Shown here in pieces: positions 44,501 to 49,674 of a stretch of 64,000 nucleotides of DNA (position 1 is its first letter; each line of letters opens with the position of its first letter). The stretch comes from Bactericera cockerelli (lineage: Eukaryota > Arthropoda > Insecta > Hemiptera > Triozidae). A program made the position numbers and the translations under genes. The stretch is from assembly GCA_024516035.1 (NCBI GenBank), contig CM044959.1, positions 9,801,665-9,865,664 of the forward strand. Direction: 5' to 3'. The notes beneath the pieces are model-generated. The model had not been told where the DNA came from and searched no databases. It saw nothing but the letters and a program-made list of their open reading frames with translations.

Positions 44501-47075
44501 TATACAGGTGGAAGTATAGGGGACATACAGGTGTAAGTATAGGGGATATACTGGTGTAAGTATAGGAGATATACAGGTGTAAGTATAGGGGACATACAGG
44601 TATAAGTATAGGGGACATACAGGTATAAGTATAGGAGATATACAGGTGCAAGTATAAATATAGGGGAAGATAGGGGACATGCGCAGGTTGCGGCCAGTGG
44701 TGAACTCGTGAAATGGATAGTGCAGCCCGTAGTGGAGACCTGAGCAGATATAAGTATAGGGGAAGTACAGGTGTAAGTATAAATATAGGGGATATACAGG
44801 TGCAAGTATAAATATAGGGGATATACAGGTGCAAGTATAAATATAGGGGAAGATGGGAGACATGCGCAGGTTGCGTCCCGTAGTGAACTCGTGCAAGGGA
44901 TAGTGCAGCCCGTAGTGGAGACCTGAGCAGATAGAAGTATAGGGGACATACAGGTGTAAGTATAGGGGACATACAAGTGTAAGTATAGGGGACATACAGG
45001 TGTAAGTATAGGGGACATACAGGTATAAGTATAGGGGACATACAGGTATAAGTATAAGGGACATACAGGTGTAAGCATAGGGGATATACAGATATAAGTA
45101 TAGGGGACATACAGGTACCTATAAGTTTATGGGGACATACAGGTACCTATAAGTATAGGGGACATACAGGTGTAAGTATAGGGGACATACAGGTATGAGT
45201 ATAGGGGATATACAGGTGTAAATATAGGGGATAATATACAGGTATGCATATAAGTATAGAGGACATCGGCTTGGAAATCTTCGATAAGACCCTCAAAGCA
45301 ACTATTTTTTTTGAGGAGTGTAGGACTGATATCATGGCACGCGCTACCTCATTCTGTTATGGTAAAACCAATTAACTGATACTGTAGAACCACTTCACGG
45401 ATTCTGTAAAACCACCTAGGGCACTTATAATAATAATACTTTTAAGTGGAATGTAACCACCAGGCGAGGTTAATGCTCAAAGCATTTTCTACCATCTAAC
45501 CCTCAGAGTCTTATTATTATGTGGTCACAAACTCAAATTAATCCATTAAAGCCTAGCGTTGCCATATGGCAACGATGGAAGCAGTGCAAGTTTCTGACCT
45601 ATTAGTTCAATACGGTACATGTTACCACTTTATAACATTATAGTTCTCATTGTTGACAATGTTTGCTACCTTCTAAAATTTTACTAGACAGTTCTATCAG
45701 TTTTTCTATCAGAAGTTTTGATACTTATTTTTTCAAAATGGATCAACATTTTCCAACAGTTCAGGCGTTAATGGGTTAGTGAGGAAAAATTCGTGCACTT
45801 ACCTGGCACTTCTCTGACCCGGTCTCGCAGGAACTTCCGATTGTTGTGCAGTCCGATGAACCGGGAGATGTCCAGTTCGTACATGTCGAAGGGGACTGGC
45901 CGGTGACGATTCTCTCGGCCGTGGCCTTGCCCACGCCCCCGGCGGCCGAGATACCCACCGTCTTCATGCCGGCCGCCACGTAGTGGTTCCGCACCTGGTG
46001 AGGGGCGGATTAAGAAAAAGTTCAATGGTTACCGTTTTCGGGGATGCGAAGGGTATTATTTCTCAACACTTTATTAGATATAAATGGACATATTCGCCTC
46101 TGACAACACAAAGAGGCGTGAACAACATTTTCAAAATTTTACAGGAGAGCCAAAATGAGTTTTCTTGTGCATAAATTTTCTGTTCACGGTAGGAACATTA
46201 TCACTTCCCTGTACCCGTGAATGACCATACGAACTTTTTCTGTTGCCAAATTTGATTATTTAACTGTGACTATCGATTTACGCCTATTTGATTTGTCTGA
46301 AAAAGAGAAAATGAGGGATACGCCTGATTTCAATTTTTTTTGTATCTTTTCTTTGGATTATATTTGGGTTACGTCTATTTGTGAGAACAAAATATAGCAC
46401 AAGGAGACTCAATCTAAGCAATAAAAACGATTTCAAAAATTTGTGGTTTACGCCTCTTTGTGTTGTTAGAGGCGATATTTATGTACAATACAAATAATAA
46501 TTTTAACAATGAAAAAAATGGAAACAATAGGTATATACAATAAAAATAAAATAGAAAAATATATAGAAACATATTTCCTAACTAAAGGGCGGTGTTATTG
46601 CCTATGGCAGTCGTTGTTTTGTTGGAAAGGAAAAACAATTACTGTAGTATATTTATTAGTGACAAAGGTGAGTTTTATTGACATTATTTTATAGTTAGGT
46701 GTTTGTACGTTGTCAAATCACATTAAATTCTATTCAAGTAATAACCTAGTAATGTATCACACGGTTCCGGGATCTCCTACGTTTTCTGAGGATAGATTTT
46801 TAGTGGGTAAAAATCATACACCCCAGAATGTGAGGTGGCTCGGTGTCTTTAGAAGATTTTAATAATAATACCCTAATCTTAACACTGGCCTCAGGGCCTT
46901 CTCACCTCTGAGGCCTGGCCCAGTATCCACTTGCAGTCGGGAGAGAAGGCCTCGGGCCCATTGGTCAGCTGGTCAAGTTCTGCGGCCGCTAGACTCGGCA
47001 CCCTGTGTAGCATCTCCTTGAGGAGAACACCGAAGTGGTCCCAGTCCTCAGGTAGGCGCTTCTCCCCGGGGAAGT
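28863..47075 (-). CDS. PDPR: PDPR, pyruvate dehydrogenase phosphatase regulatory subunit (ten exons, N-terminus missing)
   Basis: Gene-level entry. Exons on the minus strand: 47075-46906, 45994-45803, 44275-44117, 43486-43332, 41163-41015, 36414-36207, 34994-34905, 33690-33511, 31751-31551, 29078-28863. All phases agree if one base is restored in the second. The product is about 570 residues of a family usually near 880. Diagnostic words include PEDWDHFGVLLKEMLHRVPS, GMQNHDGGYENDCSLVRL, THTGELGYVLYIPNE and EKLYAFWGQDLDTATTPLEC. PDPR is a flavoprotein homologue of dimethylglycine dehydrogenase; in the mitochondrial matrix it binds the PDP catalytic subunit and tunes its activity on the pyruvate dehydrogenase complex. 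The N-terminal FAD-binding half is not found up to 64 kb. Sarcosine or dimethylglycine dehydrogenase is a less likely alternative. Confidence 0.9.
29079..30170. repeat. acceptor-side array of the PDPR last exon (higher-order dimers)
   Basis: Eleven units of about 74 bases from 29079 to about 29850, each (on the minus strand) containing TTTATGAAGG complement, TGATTTCAG and the exon start GTGT(C/A)TAGGGTTTGTCCA. Two variants, one with GACACACCTG and CAATCAT, one with GATACACCTG and CAATAAT, alternate regularly, giving a dimeric higher-order period of about 148 bases. A further unit at 30110-30170 lies beyond an inserted MITE. Confidence 0.9.
29861..30102. mobile_element. MITE inserted in the exon-edge array
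   Basis: ATATCGTCGGCTGGAAGGTA, AAACTGACCA at the left is inverted at the right as TGGTCAGTTTTACTTTCTAG, CCGACGATAT. The interior has no ORF. Array sequence resumes on the far side, showing insertion after the array formed. Confidence 0.8.
30171..30471. other. PDPR intron, nothing recognised
   Basis: Unique-looking AT-rich sequence ending in an AAT-rich tract. Confidence 0.4.
30472..31350. repeat. donor-side array of a PDPR exon with poly-C junctions
   Basis: Five copies (about 30480, 30841, 30975, 31106, 31208) of the minus-strand piece GGCGAGCCCATCTACAGGAA to TTCAAGAAACAG plus the GTAAGT donor. Each is joined through a C run of variable length (7-25) to GTAGCTTGCCCATAGGATAG and AAACAAGCGCCCACA. 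The copy at 30480 is degenerate. An A tract separates two blocks (30650-30675, 30803-30840). Confidence 0.9.
31352..31525 (+). repeat. SINE family D copy
   Basis: AGGGTTGGGTGGAAGAGATT, GCCACAGGCAATAACCCCGC and CCTTTAGGTAGGACATTATT, ending CCTAATAAAGATTTAAAAA with a poly-A run that touches the splice donor of the exon at 31551. Confidence 0.85.
31551..31751 (-). CDS. PDPR: PDPR internal exon (GCV_T to GCV_T_C)
   Basis: A 67-codon exon, phase 0 at both ends, between GTATTACAG and GTAAGTTT. It reads KGINFIGKDALLRQREEGVK, RMYIQLLVGEHDTDTELWAW, GGEPIYRNGEYVGTATTAGY and GFTFKKQ. KGxxFIGKDALLRQ and GGEPIYRNGxYVG are conserved in PDPR and dimethylglycine dehydrogenase. Its 3' half plus donor is the unit amplified at 30472-31350. 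Confidence 0.92.
31885..32030 (-). repeat. SINE family B copy
   Basis: Minus strand: GACCTCATTAGCTTGATCGA, TAAGGTAGGAGACAAGTAAC, CTGGAGGTCGGTGGTTCAAG and TCCCGGTTTCAGCGTAGATT. Confidence 0.85.
32290..32500 (-). pseudogene. LINE C-terminal relic
   Basis: The minus strand reads KTAKHILCECGAASHARLKH and FSRLILTLKEVTEISPKKIL, resembling the C-terminal cysteine-rich end of insect LINE reverse transcriptases (E/K-T-A-K-H-I-L-C-E-C). Only about 55 codons are left. An (AAT)n tract separates it from the next fragment. Confidence 0.6.
32524..33050 (+). pseudogene. relic of a LINE with restriction-like endonuclease (R2/R4-group)
   Basis: The + strand reads HNSSAKIVHQFIALNYNLIK, ILENTIAKLYWDTTIITDRR, then EANRPDIVFLDKINKKVKLI, DIAHPADHNI and KYQDLAIEISNMW. 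The RPDI....D....DIA.P.D pattern followed by K..KY..L is the restriction-like endonuclease seen at the C-terminus of R2-group LINEs. The reading then shifts frame near 32880 to continue NGLIHPSFYIHSKKIALPPS and RLVRKFLSHSPDS before a stop, so the copy is broken. Confidence 0.65.
33263..33505. repeat. duplicated donor-flank sequence with a family J module between
   Basis: TTAACTTATCCATTTCAGGG, TTTGTTTCGT and GCTCCTCAGTCTCACTC at 33268-33329 recur at 33452-33510, where the copy directly adjoins the PDPR donor at 33510. GTGCCCCGGAACCGCTTTCG at 33357 is the module also found at 35467. Confidence 0.65.
33511..33690 (-). CDS. PDPR: PDPR internal exon (GCV_T domain)
   Basis: A 60-codon exon, phase 0 at both ends, between TTGGTTCCAG and GTGAGTGG. 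It reads FALHVYTSLMSAGRQYAIRH, SGYYAMRALRVEKLYAFWGQ and DLDTATTPLECGRSWRVKFD. YAxRxxGYYAxRxLRxEKxYAFWGQDL and TPLECGR are strongly conserved in the family and line the folate-type pocket of the aminomethyltransferase fold. GC-rich relative to the introns. Confidence 0.95.
33900..34330 (+). repeat. cluster of SINE family D copies
   Basis: Three partial copies in tandem: 33905-34045 (GAGAATGCCGTTGGCATTAG, CACCGCCCTTGATCAAGTTT, AAATAAAACTTGATCAAATA), 34128-34230 (the same subtype) and 34233-34325 (GGATTGGGTTGGATGGTAGA, CAATAATCCCGCCC). The first two are the TTGATCAAG subtype. Confidence 0.7.
34330..34512 (-). repeat. SINE family A copy
   Basis: Minus strand: GGTTACTCATTGGTCAAGGC, GTCGGTCTGGTAATTCAGAG, GCCGGGACATGACAAGTTAT and GGGCTTACTGTTGGAATTAT. 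Confidence 0.75.
34905..34994 (-). CDS. PDPR: PDPR internal exon (GCV_T domain)
   Basis: A 30-codon exon, phase 0 at both ends, between GCTTTTTTTCCAG and GTGAGTTT. It reads ELDVGLANGIRAMNLTHTGE and LGYVLYIPNE. G.A.GIR.M..THTGE.G..LYIP is a signature of PDPR. No edge array is seen beside this exon. Confidence 0.93.
35025..35172 (-). repeat. SINE family B copy
   Basis: Minus strand: ACCTCAGTAGCTTGATCATT, GACTTGTAACCCGAAGGTCT, GTGGTTCAAGTCCCGGTTTC and AGCGTAGATTTAGTAAAGCG. Confidence 0.85.
35290..35580. repeat. SINE D fragment (-) and family J module (+)
   Basis: 35293-35335 minus: GAGATTGCCAGAGGCAATAA and CCCCGCCCTTTAGGGAGGGG. 35465-35580 plus: TTGTGCCCCGGAACCGCTTT, CGCATTACTTCAGGGCACTA, ending CGAATAAAGAATTCAATAAT. 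Confidence 0.6.
35608..35900 (+). repeat. repeat family G fused to a family A head
   Basis: AGGGTGGCGTCATCGTGAAC, ACCAAGCCAATGCTGGTCTA and TAGACTGCTTGTCTACCCCC, then TGTCGTGTCCCGGTTGGTTT, TTGAACCCGCGATCTCTGGA from the minus-strand tRNA-like head of family A. Confidence 0.7.
36207..36414 (-). CDS. PDPR: PDPR internal exon (GCV_T domain)
   Basis: The acceptor is TATTCTGTCAG and the donor GTATGTTA. With the two bases CA carried from the previous exon it reads HYMMIAPTIQQTRCRVWIER, HLPADGSVTVNDVTSSYTAI, CIMGPFTRALLSQLTEVDLS and PENFPFFTYK. The (F/Y)MMIAPTxQQxxCxxWI start matches the PDPR segment after the NDCS strand. It has 208 bases and ends in phase 0. Its first 19-55 bases with the acceptor are the unit of the array upstream. 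Confidence 0.93.
36415..37505. repeat. acceptor-side array of a PDPR exon, two unit types
   Basis: Nearest the exon, about nine units of 80-95 bases hold (minus strand) TTATTTATTTATT(C/A)TGTCAG, TTACATGATGATCGCGCCCA and CCATACAGCAGACGCGCTGT. Farther upstream, eight units of 39-40 bases hold only TTATTATTTATTTATTATGTCAG-type tract plus TTACATGATGATCGC. Both unit types include the 3' splice site and exon start. Confidence 0.92.
37521..37906. mobile_element. MITE with 47-base inverted termini
   Basis: AATTGAATGGGTGAGTAGAA, GAACCAGGAATGTCAAAAAT at the left is inverted at the right as ATTTTTGACATTCCTGGTTC, TTCTACTCACCCATTCAATT. An internal repeat GGAATGTAA occurs twice. No ORF. Confidence 0.8.
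37937..38061. repeat. short palindromic MITE
   Basis: CCGTATTTATGAACAG and CTGTTCATAAATACGG are 16-base perfect inverted ends; next to them GTTTGAGCATGGTCT faces AGACATTGCTCAGAC imperfectly. Confidence 0.7.
38283..38412 (+). repeat. SINE family D (TTGATCAAG subtype)
   Basis: GAGAATGCCGTTGGCATTAG, CACCGCCCTTGATCAAGTTT and GTAAATAAAACTGGATCGAA. Its 5' edge carries CGACCTCAGTAG, the first bases of family B, so it lies inside or beside a family B copy. Confidence 0.75.
38408..38680 (+). repeat. two SINE family B copies in tandem
   Basis: First copy 38410-38545: AGCTTGATCGATAAGGCTGC, ACCTGGAGGTCGGTGGTTGA, GTTGTGATACCGCGAAAGTG. Second copy 38575-38650: AGCTTCATCGATAAGGCGGC, GGAGGTCGGTGGTTCAAGTC, truncated after TTTCAGCGTGGATT. 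A family C-like head remnant follows at 38700-38757. Confidence 0.75.
38755..41014. repeat. donor-side array of a PDPR exon, about 30 units
   Basis: Units of about 73 or 82 bases. On the minus strand each contains the exon end GGGCATGCAGAACCATGACG, GAGGCTATGAGAATGACTGC, AGTCTGG, TTCTAACCA and then the donor GTAAGTAGAATACACAC. Short and long forms differ by 9 bases (GTGCGTCTG). Units around 40180-40560 carry many single-base losses. Three strong 5' splice-site words per 230 bases result. Confidence 0.95.
41015..41163 (-). CDS. PDPR: PDPR internal exon (GCV_T domain)
   Basis: The acceptor is ATATTTTCAG and the donor GTAAGTAG. It reads SPGLEVVDLLQYLCSNDVDV, PVGSIIHTGMQNHDGGYEND and CSLVRLASN plus two bases. 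EV.DLLQYLC.NDVDVPVG and TGM.N..GGYENDCSLVRL are near-diagnostic for PDPR. The end of this exon with its donor is the unit repeated about 30 times in the next 2.2 kb of intron. Confidence 0.95.
41203..41410 (+). repeat. repeat family G copy
   Basis: ATAGGATGGCGTCATCGTGA, ACGATGGTAGCCAGACAGTA, AGGGCCCCCAGAACCAAGCC and CTCCCTGTTTATAGTCCCCC. Confidence 0.85.
41510..41645 (+). repeat. 5S-derived SINE (family E), internally deleted
   Basis: TGTCAGCGTCGATGGCGCGT, CGAATACATCGGTTCTCGTA, AGATCACCGAATTAAGTAAA and GCCCAGCGAGGTGAAGACCC, then a family F type tail CCGTCCTGACTATTTTGAAT, GTTAAAACCAAATAGAATCA. The 5S head is fused to the F tail. Confidence 0.75.
41790..41965 (-). repeat. SINE family A copy
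   Basis: Minus strand: GCACTCTGTGAATCCAGGGG, GTAGCGGGTTCGAAACCCAG, TCGGGACATGACAAGTTATC and TATAAATAAGGCGATATTAT. Confidence 0.85.
41966..42429. other. AT-rich intron with SINE D-like remnants
   Basis: AAGGGTTGGGTGGAAGAGAA at 41982 starts a decayed family D copy. TTCAATAAAGGCTATTTTAT at 42310 and CTAATAAAGAGTTTCTAAAT at 42376 look like further SINE tails. Confidence 0.45.
42430..43331. repeat. donor-side array of a PDPR exon, about 11 units
   Basis: Units of about 69 bases. On the minus strand each holds CTGTGGGCCTCATTGACTAC, TCCTCGTTTACTAAGCTGGA, TCTAGAG, the donor GTGAGTATTATTATTATTAA. One unit is split by a 124-base TTAA-flanked MITE at 43192-43315. Confidence 0.95.
43192..43315. mobile_element. 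piggyBac-type MITE inside an array unit
   Basis: TTAA at 43192 and 43312 flank the termini CACTTAGACGACCGG and CCGGTCGTCTATGTG. A central GTACCACCGGTGGTAC palindrome recalls the CCCACCGGTGGG palindrome of the element at 2384. The neighbouring identical array units supply the empty site. Confidence 0.85.
43332..43486 (-). CDS. PDPR: PDPR internal exon (start of GCV_T domain)
   Basis: The acceptor is TTTCCCCAG and the donor GTGAGTAT. With one base from the previous exon it reads KWPADESSKCHSAYTGTFGK, PHWFDLVADEYEACRETVGL and IDYSSFTKLDLE. KPxWFDxVxxEYxACRExVGLIDYSSFTK is the family signature that opens the aminomethyltransferase-like half. The exon end is the array unit downstream. Confidence 0.95.
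43528..43780 (+). repeat. repeat family G copy with triplicated module
   Basis: GGGTGGCGTCATCGCGAACG, CCAGAACCAAGCCAATGCTG and three successive TCTACTCCCTGTTTATAGTC/AAAGTC modules. Confidence 0.85.
43944..44098 (+). repeat. SINE family D (TTGATCAAG subtype)
   Basis: AGGGTAGTGTGGAAGAGAAT, GCCGTAGGCATTAGCACCGC and AATAAAACTTGATTAAATCT, with an AATAATAAT tail ending about 20 bases from the PDPR donor. Just before it, CATTAACATCATACAC and GTGTATGATGTTAATG at 43881/43922 form a hairpin. Confidence 0.75.
44117..44275 (-). CDS. PDPR: PDPR internal exon (FAD-dependent oxidoreductase central domain)
   Basis: The acceptor is ATATCTGCTCAG and the donor GTGAGTAC. Starting with a base carried over, it reads GLHYGLHYPFHEFTTGRNLR, MSPIFPKLKEAGAVFGQVMG and YERPTWFDPSFAE. 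GRNLR.SPI...L...GAVFG..MG.ERP.WF is the conserved join between the flavin domain and the GCV_T half. The first 80 bases with the acceptor are repeated three more times upstream. Confidence 0.92.
44276..45270. repeat. acceptor-side array of a PDPR exon plus 18-24 base satellite
   Basis: Three extra exon-start copies at about 44393-44458, 44676-44744 and 44855-44925, each with the TCTGCTCAG acceptor. Between and beyond them lie dozens of GTATAGGGGACATACAGGTG units. The short unit resembles the exon word GGGGACATGCGCAGG, so the satellite may have grown from the exon itself. Confidence 0.92.
45440..45800 (-). repeat. SINE family C split by a TTAA-type MITE, abutting a splice donor
   Basis: Minus strand from 45800: AGTGCACGAATTTTTCCTCA, then the insertion, then TTAATTTGAGTTTGTGACCA, CATAATAATAAGACTCTGAG, GGTTACATTCCACTTAAAAG. 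The tRNA-like head is missing. The SINE starts three to four bases into the intron. Confidence 0.8.
45539..45777. mobile_element. probable piggyBac-type MITE in a SINE
   Basis: TTAA at 45539 and TTAG at 45774 bracket CCATTAAAGCC and GGCGTTAATGG. Removing the insert restores the SINE sequence CAAATTAATGAGGAAAAATT found in other copies. GTTGCCATATGGCAAC is an internal palindrome. Confidence 0.6.
45803..45994 (-). CDS. PDPR: PDPR internal exon with a one-base frameshift
   Basis: The acceptor is CCCCTCACCAG and the donor GTAAGTGC. The first frame reads VRNHYVAAGMKTVGISAAGG, VGKATAERIVTGQSP; a second frame continues FDMYELDISRFIGLHNNRKF, LRDRVREVP. Homologues run straight through this point (AGGxGKxxAExI, G, then LDIxRFxxL). 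One C missing from TCCCCTTCGAC near 45892-45895 explains the shift, and restoring one base also makes the phases of the neighbouring exons agree. It is most likely a sequencing error; a real null allele is possible. Confidence 0.88.
46055..46610 (-). repeat. SINE family D copy containing a MITE
   Basis: Flanks match 59388-59562: TTTATTAGATATAAATGGAC at the left, ATGTACAATACAAATAATAA, CTAACTAAAGGGCGGTGTTA and TTGCCTATGGCA at the right. The insert occupies 46095-46474. Confidence 0.75.
46095..46474. mobile_element. MITE with about 30-base inverted termini
   Basis: CGCCTCTGACAACACAAAGA, GGCGTGAAC faces GTTTACGCCTCTTTGTGTTG, TTAGAGGCG. ATATT flanks both sides (46090-46094, 46475-46479) as a probable target duplication. 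A related CGCCTATTTGATTTG lies inside. Confidence 0.8.
46906..47075 (-). CDS. PDPR: PDPR exon, most upstream found (FAD oxidoreductase domain)
   Basis: The acceptor is CCATTCCCAG and the donor GTGAGAAG. After two carried bases it reads FPGEKRLPEDWDHFGVLLKE, MLHRVPSLAAAELDQLTNGP and EAFSPDCKWILGQASE. LPEDWDHF..LL.EMLHRVP and L.NGPE.F.PD...ILG are characteristic of PDPR and the dimethylglycine dehydrogenase family. About 300 residues, including the Rossmann FAD-binding motif, should precede it; no such exon is seen on the minus strand from here to 64000. Confidence 0.92.
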
Positions 47076-47285
47076 CTGGGAATGGAATAGAATAGAATAG
47101 AATAGAATAGAATAGAATAGAATAGAATAGAATAGAATAGAATAGAATAGAATAGAATAGAATAGAATAGAATAGAATAGAATAGAATAGAATAGAACCA
47201 GACTCGGCACCCTGTGTAGCATCTCCTTGAGGAGAACACCGAAGTGGTCCCAGTCCTCAGGTAGGCGCTTCTCCCCGGGGAAGTC
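47076..47285. repeat. (AATAG)n and duplicated PDPR exon start
   Basis: AATAG repeats about 24 times at 47082-47198. Beyond it 47199-47285 repeats the exon start (acceptor, DFPGEKRLPEDWDHFGVLLK, EMLHRVPSL), almost identical to 46997-47079. The upstream copy lacks the rest of the exon. Confidence 0.95.
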
Positions 47286-47580
47286 TGGGAATATCGAGAA
47301 TTTGAGAATTTAAATAGATTTCCCAGAAATATTAAAAAAAAAAAAAATACGGGATCCAGAATTCATAGTGGGCGATTACGAACTCCACCTAATTGACCTT
47401 TGCATACTCGAACTCCACCTAAATGAACATTTTCGCATGTCGCACTCCACCGATTTCAAAAAAGGTTGCAATACGAACTCCACCGATTTGTATTTTTCTA
47501 CACCCCGTATAAGGTTTTTTTTACTTTAGTTCATTCATTCTCATGCATAGATTGGAGCTTATATACTTTAATAAATACTA
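47286..47580. other. intergenic or intronic, nothing firm
   Basis: ACGAACTCCACC occurs three times at 47378-47490, and CGGTGGAGTTCG recurs inverted at 48176-48198, so 47370-48200 may be one element enclosing the 45-base repeat. Confidence 0.4.
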
Positions 47581-47584
47581 AGAA

Positions 47585-48015
47585 GGCCATGCCTCAAGAA
47601 TATAGTAGGGTTAGGTAAAATACATAGAAGGCCATGCCTCAAGAACATAGTAGGGTTAGGGATCATACATAGAAGGCCATGCCTCAAGAATATAGTAGGG
47701 TTAGGTAAAATACATAGAAGGCCATGCCTCAAGAATATAGTAGGGTTAGGGATAATACATAGAAGGCCATGCCTCAAGAATATAGTAGGGTTAGGTAAAA
47801 TGCATAGAAGGCCATGCCTCAAGAATATAGTAGGGTTAGGTAAAATACATAGAAGGCCATGCCTCAAGAATATAGTAGGGTTAGGTAAAATACATAGAAG
47901 GCCATGCCTCAAGAATATAGTAGGGTTAGGTAAAATACATAGAAGGCCATGCCTCAAGAATATAGTAGGGTTAGGTAAAATACATAGAAGGCCATGCCTC
48001 AAGAATATAGTATAG
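47585..48015. repeat. minisatellite, 45-base units in an open frame
   Basis: AGAAGGCCATGCCTCAAGAA, TATAGTAGGGTTAGGTAAAA, TACAT repeats ten times. Because 45 is a multiple of three the minus strand keeps a 144-codon frame with a 15-residue period (RHGLLCILPNPTIFL). No start context or homology supports a gene. Confidence 0.95.
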
Positions 48016-48273
48016 TGCTGACATTACTGTTAGAATTAAATAAAATATATAAATGTGTGTCTCCGAATCATAAAATCCATGTTTTCTTCTTTTTACCTAA
48101 TTCAAAATCGGTGGAGTAGGTATAATAAAAAAAGGGGAAGTTCGTATGAGACACTTTGAGGGAGTCCCTTTTTCGGTGGAGTTTTCGGTGGAGTTCGATG
48201 CTGCCCTTCATAGTATCCATTTGAATCCGAGCCCAAAGTCTCATAAAAAAATATTTTATTATTATTATTATAG

Positions 48274-48449
48274 TAAGCTTTATTAGGTAGAGCTTTATAA
48301 AATATATACAGATATTAAAATAGAATGAAATTATAAAGAAAAACAATAAGATTAAGCATAGATACAAGAAAAAAAAAAAGAGAATGAAGTTAATATCCTA
48401 CCTGAAGGCGGGGTTATTGCCTGTGGCAATCTCTTCCACCCAACCCTTA
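48274..48449 (-). repeat. SINE family D copy
   Basis: Minus strand: AAGGGTTGGGTGGAAGAGAT, TGCCACAGGCAATAACCCCG and CCTTCAGGTAGGATATTAAC, ending in CTAATAAAGCTTACTATAAT. Confidence 0.85.
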
Positions 48450-48673
48450 ATGTTTTTTCCCAGAAATGTATTTAAAAACAGCCAGCGTCAGCTTACAATT
48501 CTGATGGTTTAGGGTGTATTATTATTCCGATGTAATAATCTGTAATATTGGTTCGATAATAAAAAAAAAATGAGTTGTAAATTTATTATGAACTTCCAAA
48601 ACAAACAAATTATCAACGTAATGAGAATGCAATACGTATAATACTGTGAATATATAATACTGACTAGTGCCTA

Positions 48674-48905
48674 GCCAGTGGCATCGTAGCGATAGCACGT
48701 TGAATGCACCGGTTCTCGTGGGATCACCGAAGTTAAGCATCGTCCAGCGACGCGACGTTAAGACTTCGCGATACTGTCATTCTAGCCCAACCCAGTATGG
48801 GTGAGGTTAATGTGGGTAGCAGGTTTATAAGTTTCTCGCGAATGGAGGGTTACACCCCCGTCGTATATGACCAAACAGTTGAAAAACGACATTAGAAAAG
48901 AAAAA
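48674..48905 (+). repeat. 5S-derived SINE (family E), best copy
   Basis: GCCAGTGGCATCGTAGCGAT, AGCACGTTGAATGCACCGGT, TCTCGTGGGATCACCGAAGT and TAAGCATCGTC follow 5S rRNA from its 5' end through box A. Then AGCCCAACCCAGTATGGGTG, AGGTTAATGTGGGTAGCAGG, GCGAATGGAGGGTTACACCC, and the tail CAGTTGAAAAACGACATTAG. Confidence 0.88.
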
Positions 48906-48990
48906 GAATAGAAAAATATACATAAACATAATATGTCCTAACTAAAGGGCGCGGTTATTGCCTATGGCAATCTCTTCCACCCAACCCAAC
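48898..48990 (-). repeat. SINE family D fragment
   Basis: Minus strand: GGGTTGGGTGGAAGAGATTG, CCATAGGCAATAACCGCGCC and CTTTAGTTAGGACATATTAT. Confidence 0.75.
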
Positions 48991-49670
48991 TGGCATGATA
49001 GAGGAAAGGAAAAAAATGAAGGACATGGGTTATATCTTTTTGAATTTGGACAATCAAAGTTGTGCACTGTAGCGTTAGTCCTAAGGCGACATTACTAGAC
49101 AAAATCGACAAGTTAAGTCATTGCTTAGCATCGGTTTTCCCTATCTTACACAGTACGCAATCCGAGACTCAGTACCACAGAGGTATTACAAAAACGTCTA
49201 TGAATTCCGCCCCTAGCTTTTTATCTTTGTTTTATAATTTAAATATTTTTCCGTTTCAAATTCGGAAAAGAAAAGATAAAAGAAAACTGTCCGCTGTTAA
49301 AAATTCTTTTTTAAAAAGGAAGGAATTGTCATTTGACAAATTTGTCTTTTATGTCACATAATTGAGCATGCCAAAGACTCGTGCATAATTCTTTTGACTT
49401 TAAACAGATAAGTGTTCAGCAAAGTTTAAAAATACATAAGTTCACTATTAGATATTAGACAAGAAACATAATTTTCCTGTTGCTTTAAGTAGTATTAAAG
49501 AACTTTTCGTTTCAATAGTTAAAGACTTGAGGATACTTGGTGCACATTATTGGTGGTTTGGGTTATCTTTATGTTTGATCTTGACTTCTTACTCTCTCGT
49601 AAACAATAGGCAGTAGACTCGTAACCTGAAAGTCAATGGTTCGCGTCCTGAGCATGGCAAATATTAGAGA
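48991..49670. other. non-coding, nothing recognised
   Basis: A 99-codon + strand frame at 49062 has no recognisable family; GCGTACTGTGTAAGATAGGG-type words shared with 19783 (inverted) suggest an interspersed repeat at 49080-49205. Confidence 0.4.
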
Positions 49671-49674
49671 TACG

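Noticed and set aside
44067..45335. 347- and 314-codon minus-strand frames rich in CPLYLHLYVPYTY
   Set aside because: They read through intronic satellite; only the PDPR exon 44117-44275 inside is real.
28863..47075. Sarcosine or dimethylglycine dehydrogenase instead of PDPR
   Set aside because: The words PEDWDHFGVLLKEMLHRVP, GYENDCSLVRL and THTGELGYVLYIPNE fit PDPR better as far as I recall the families; a database search would settle it.
48674..48760. Functional 5S rRNA gene
   Set aside because: Similarity covers only the 5' half of 5S rRNA, then a SINE body follows; same structure at other loci.
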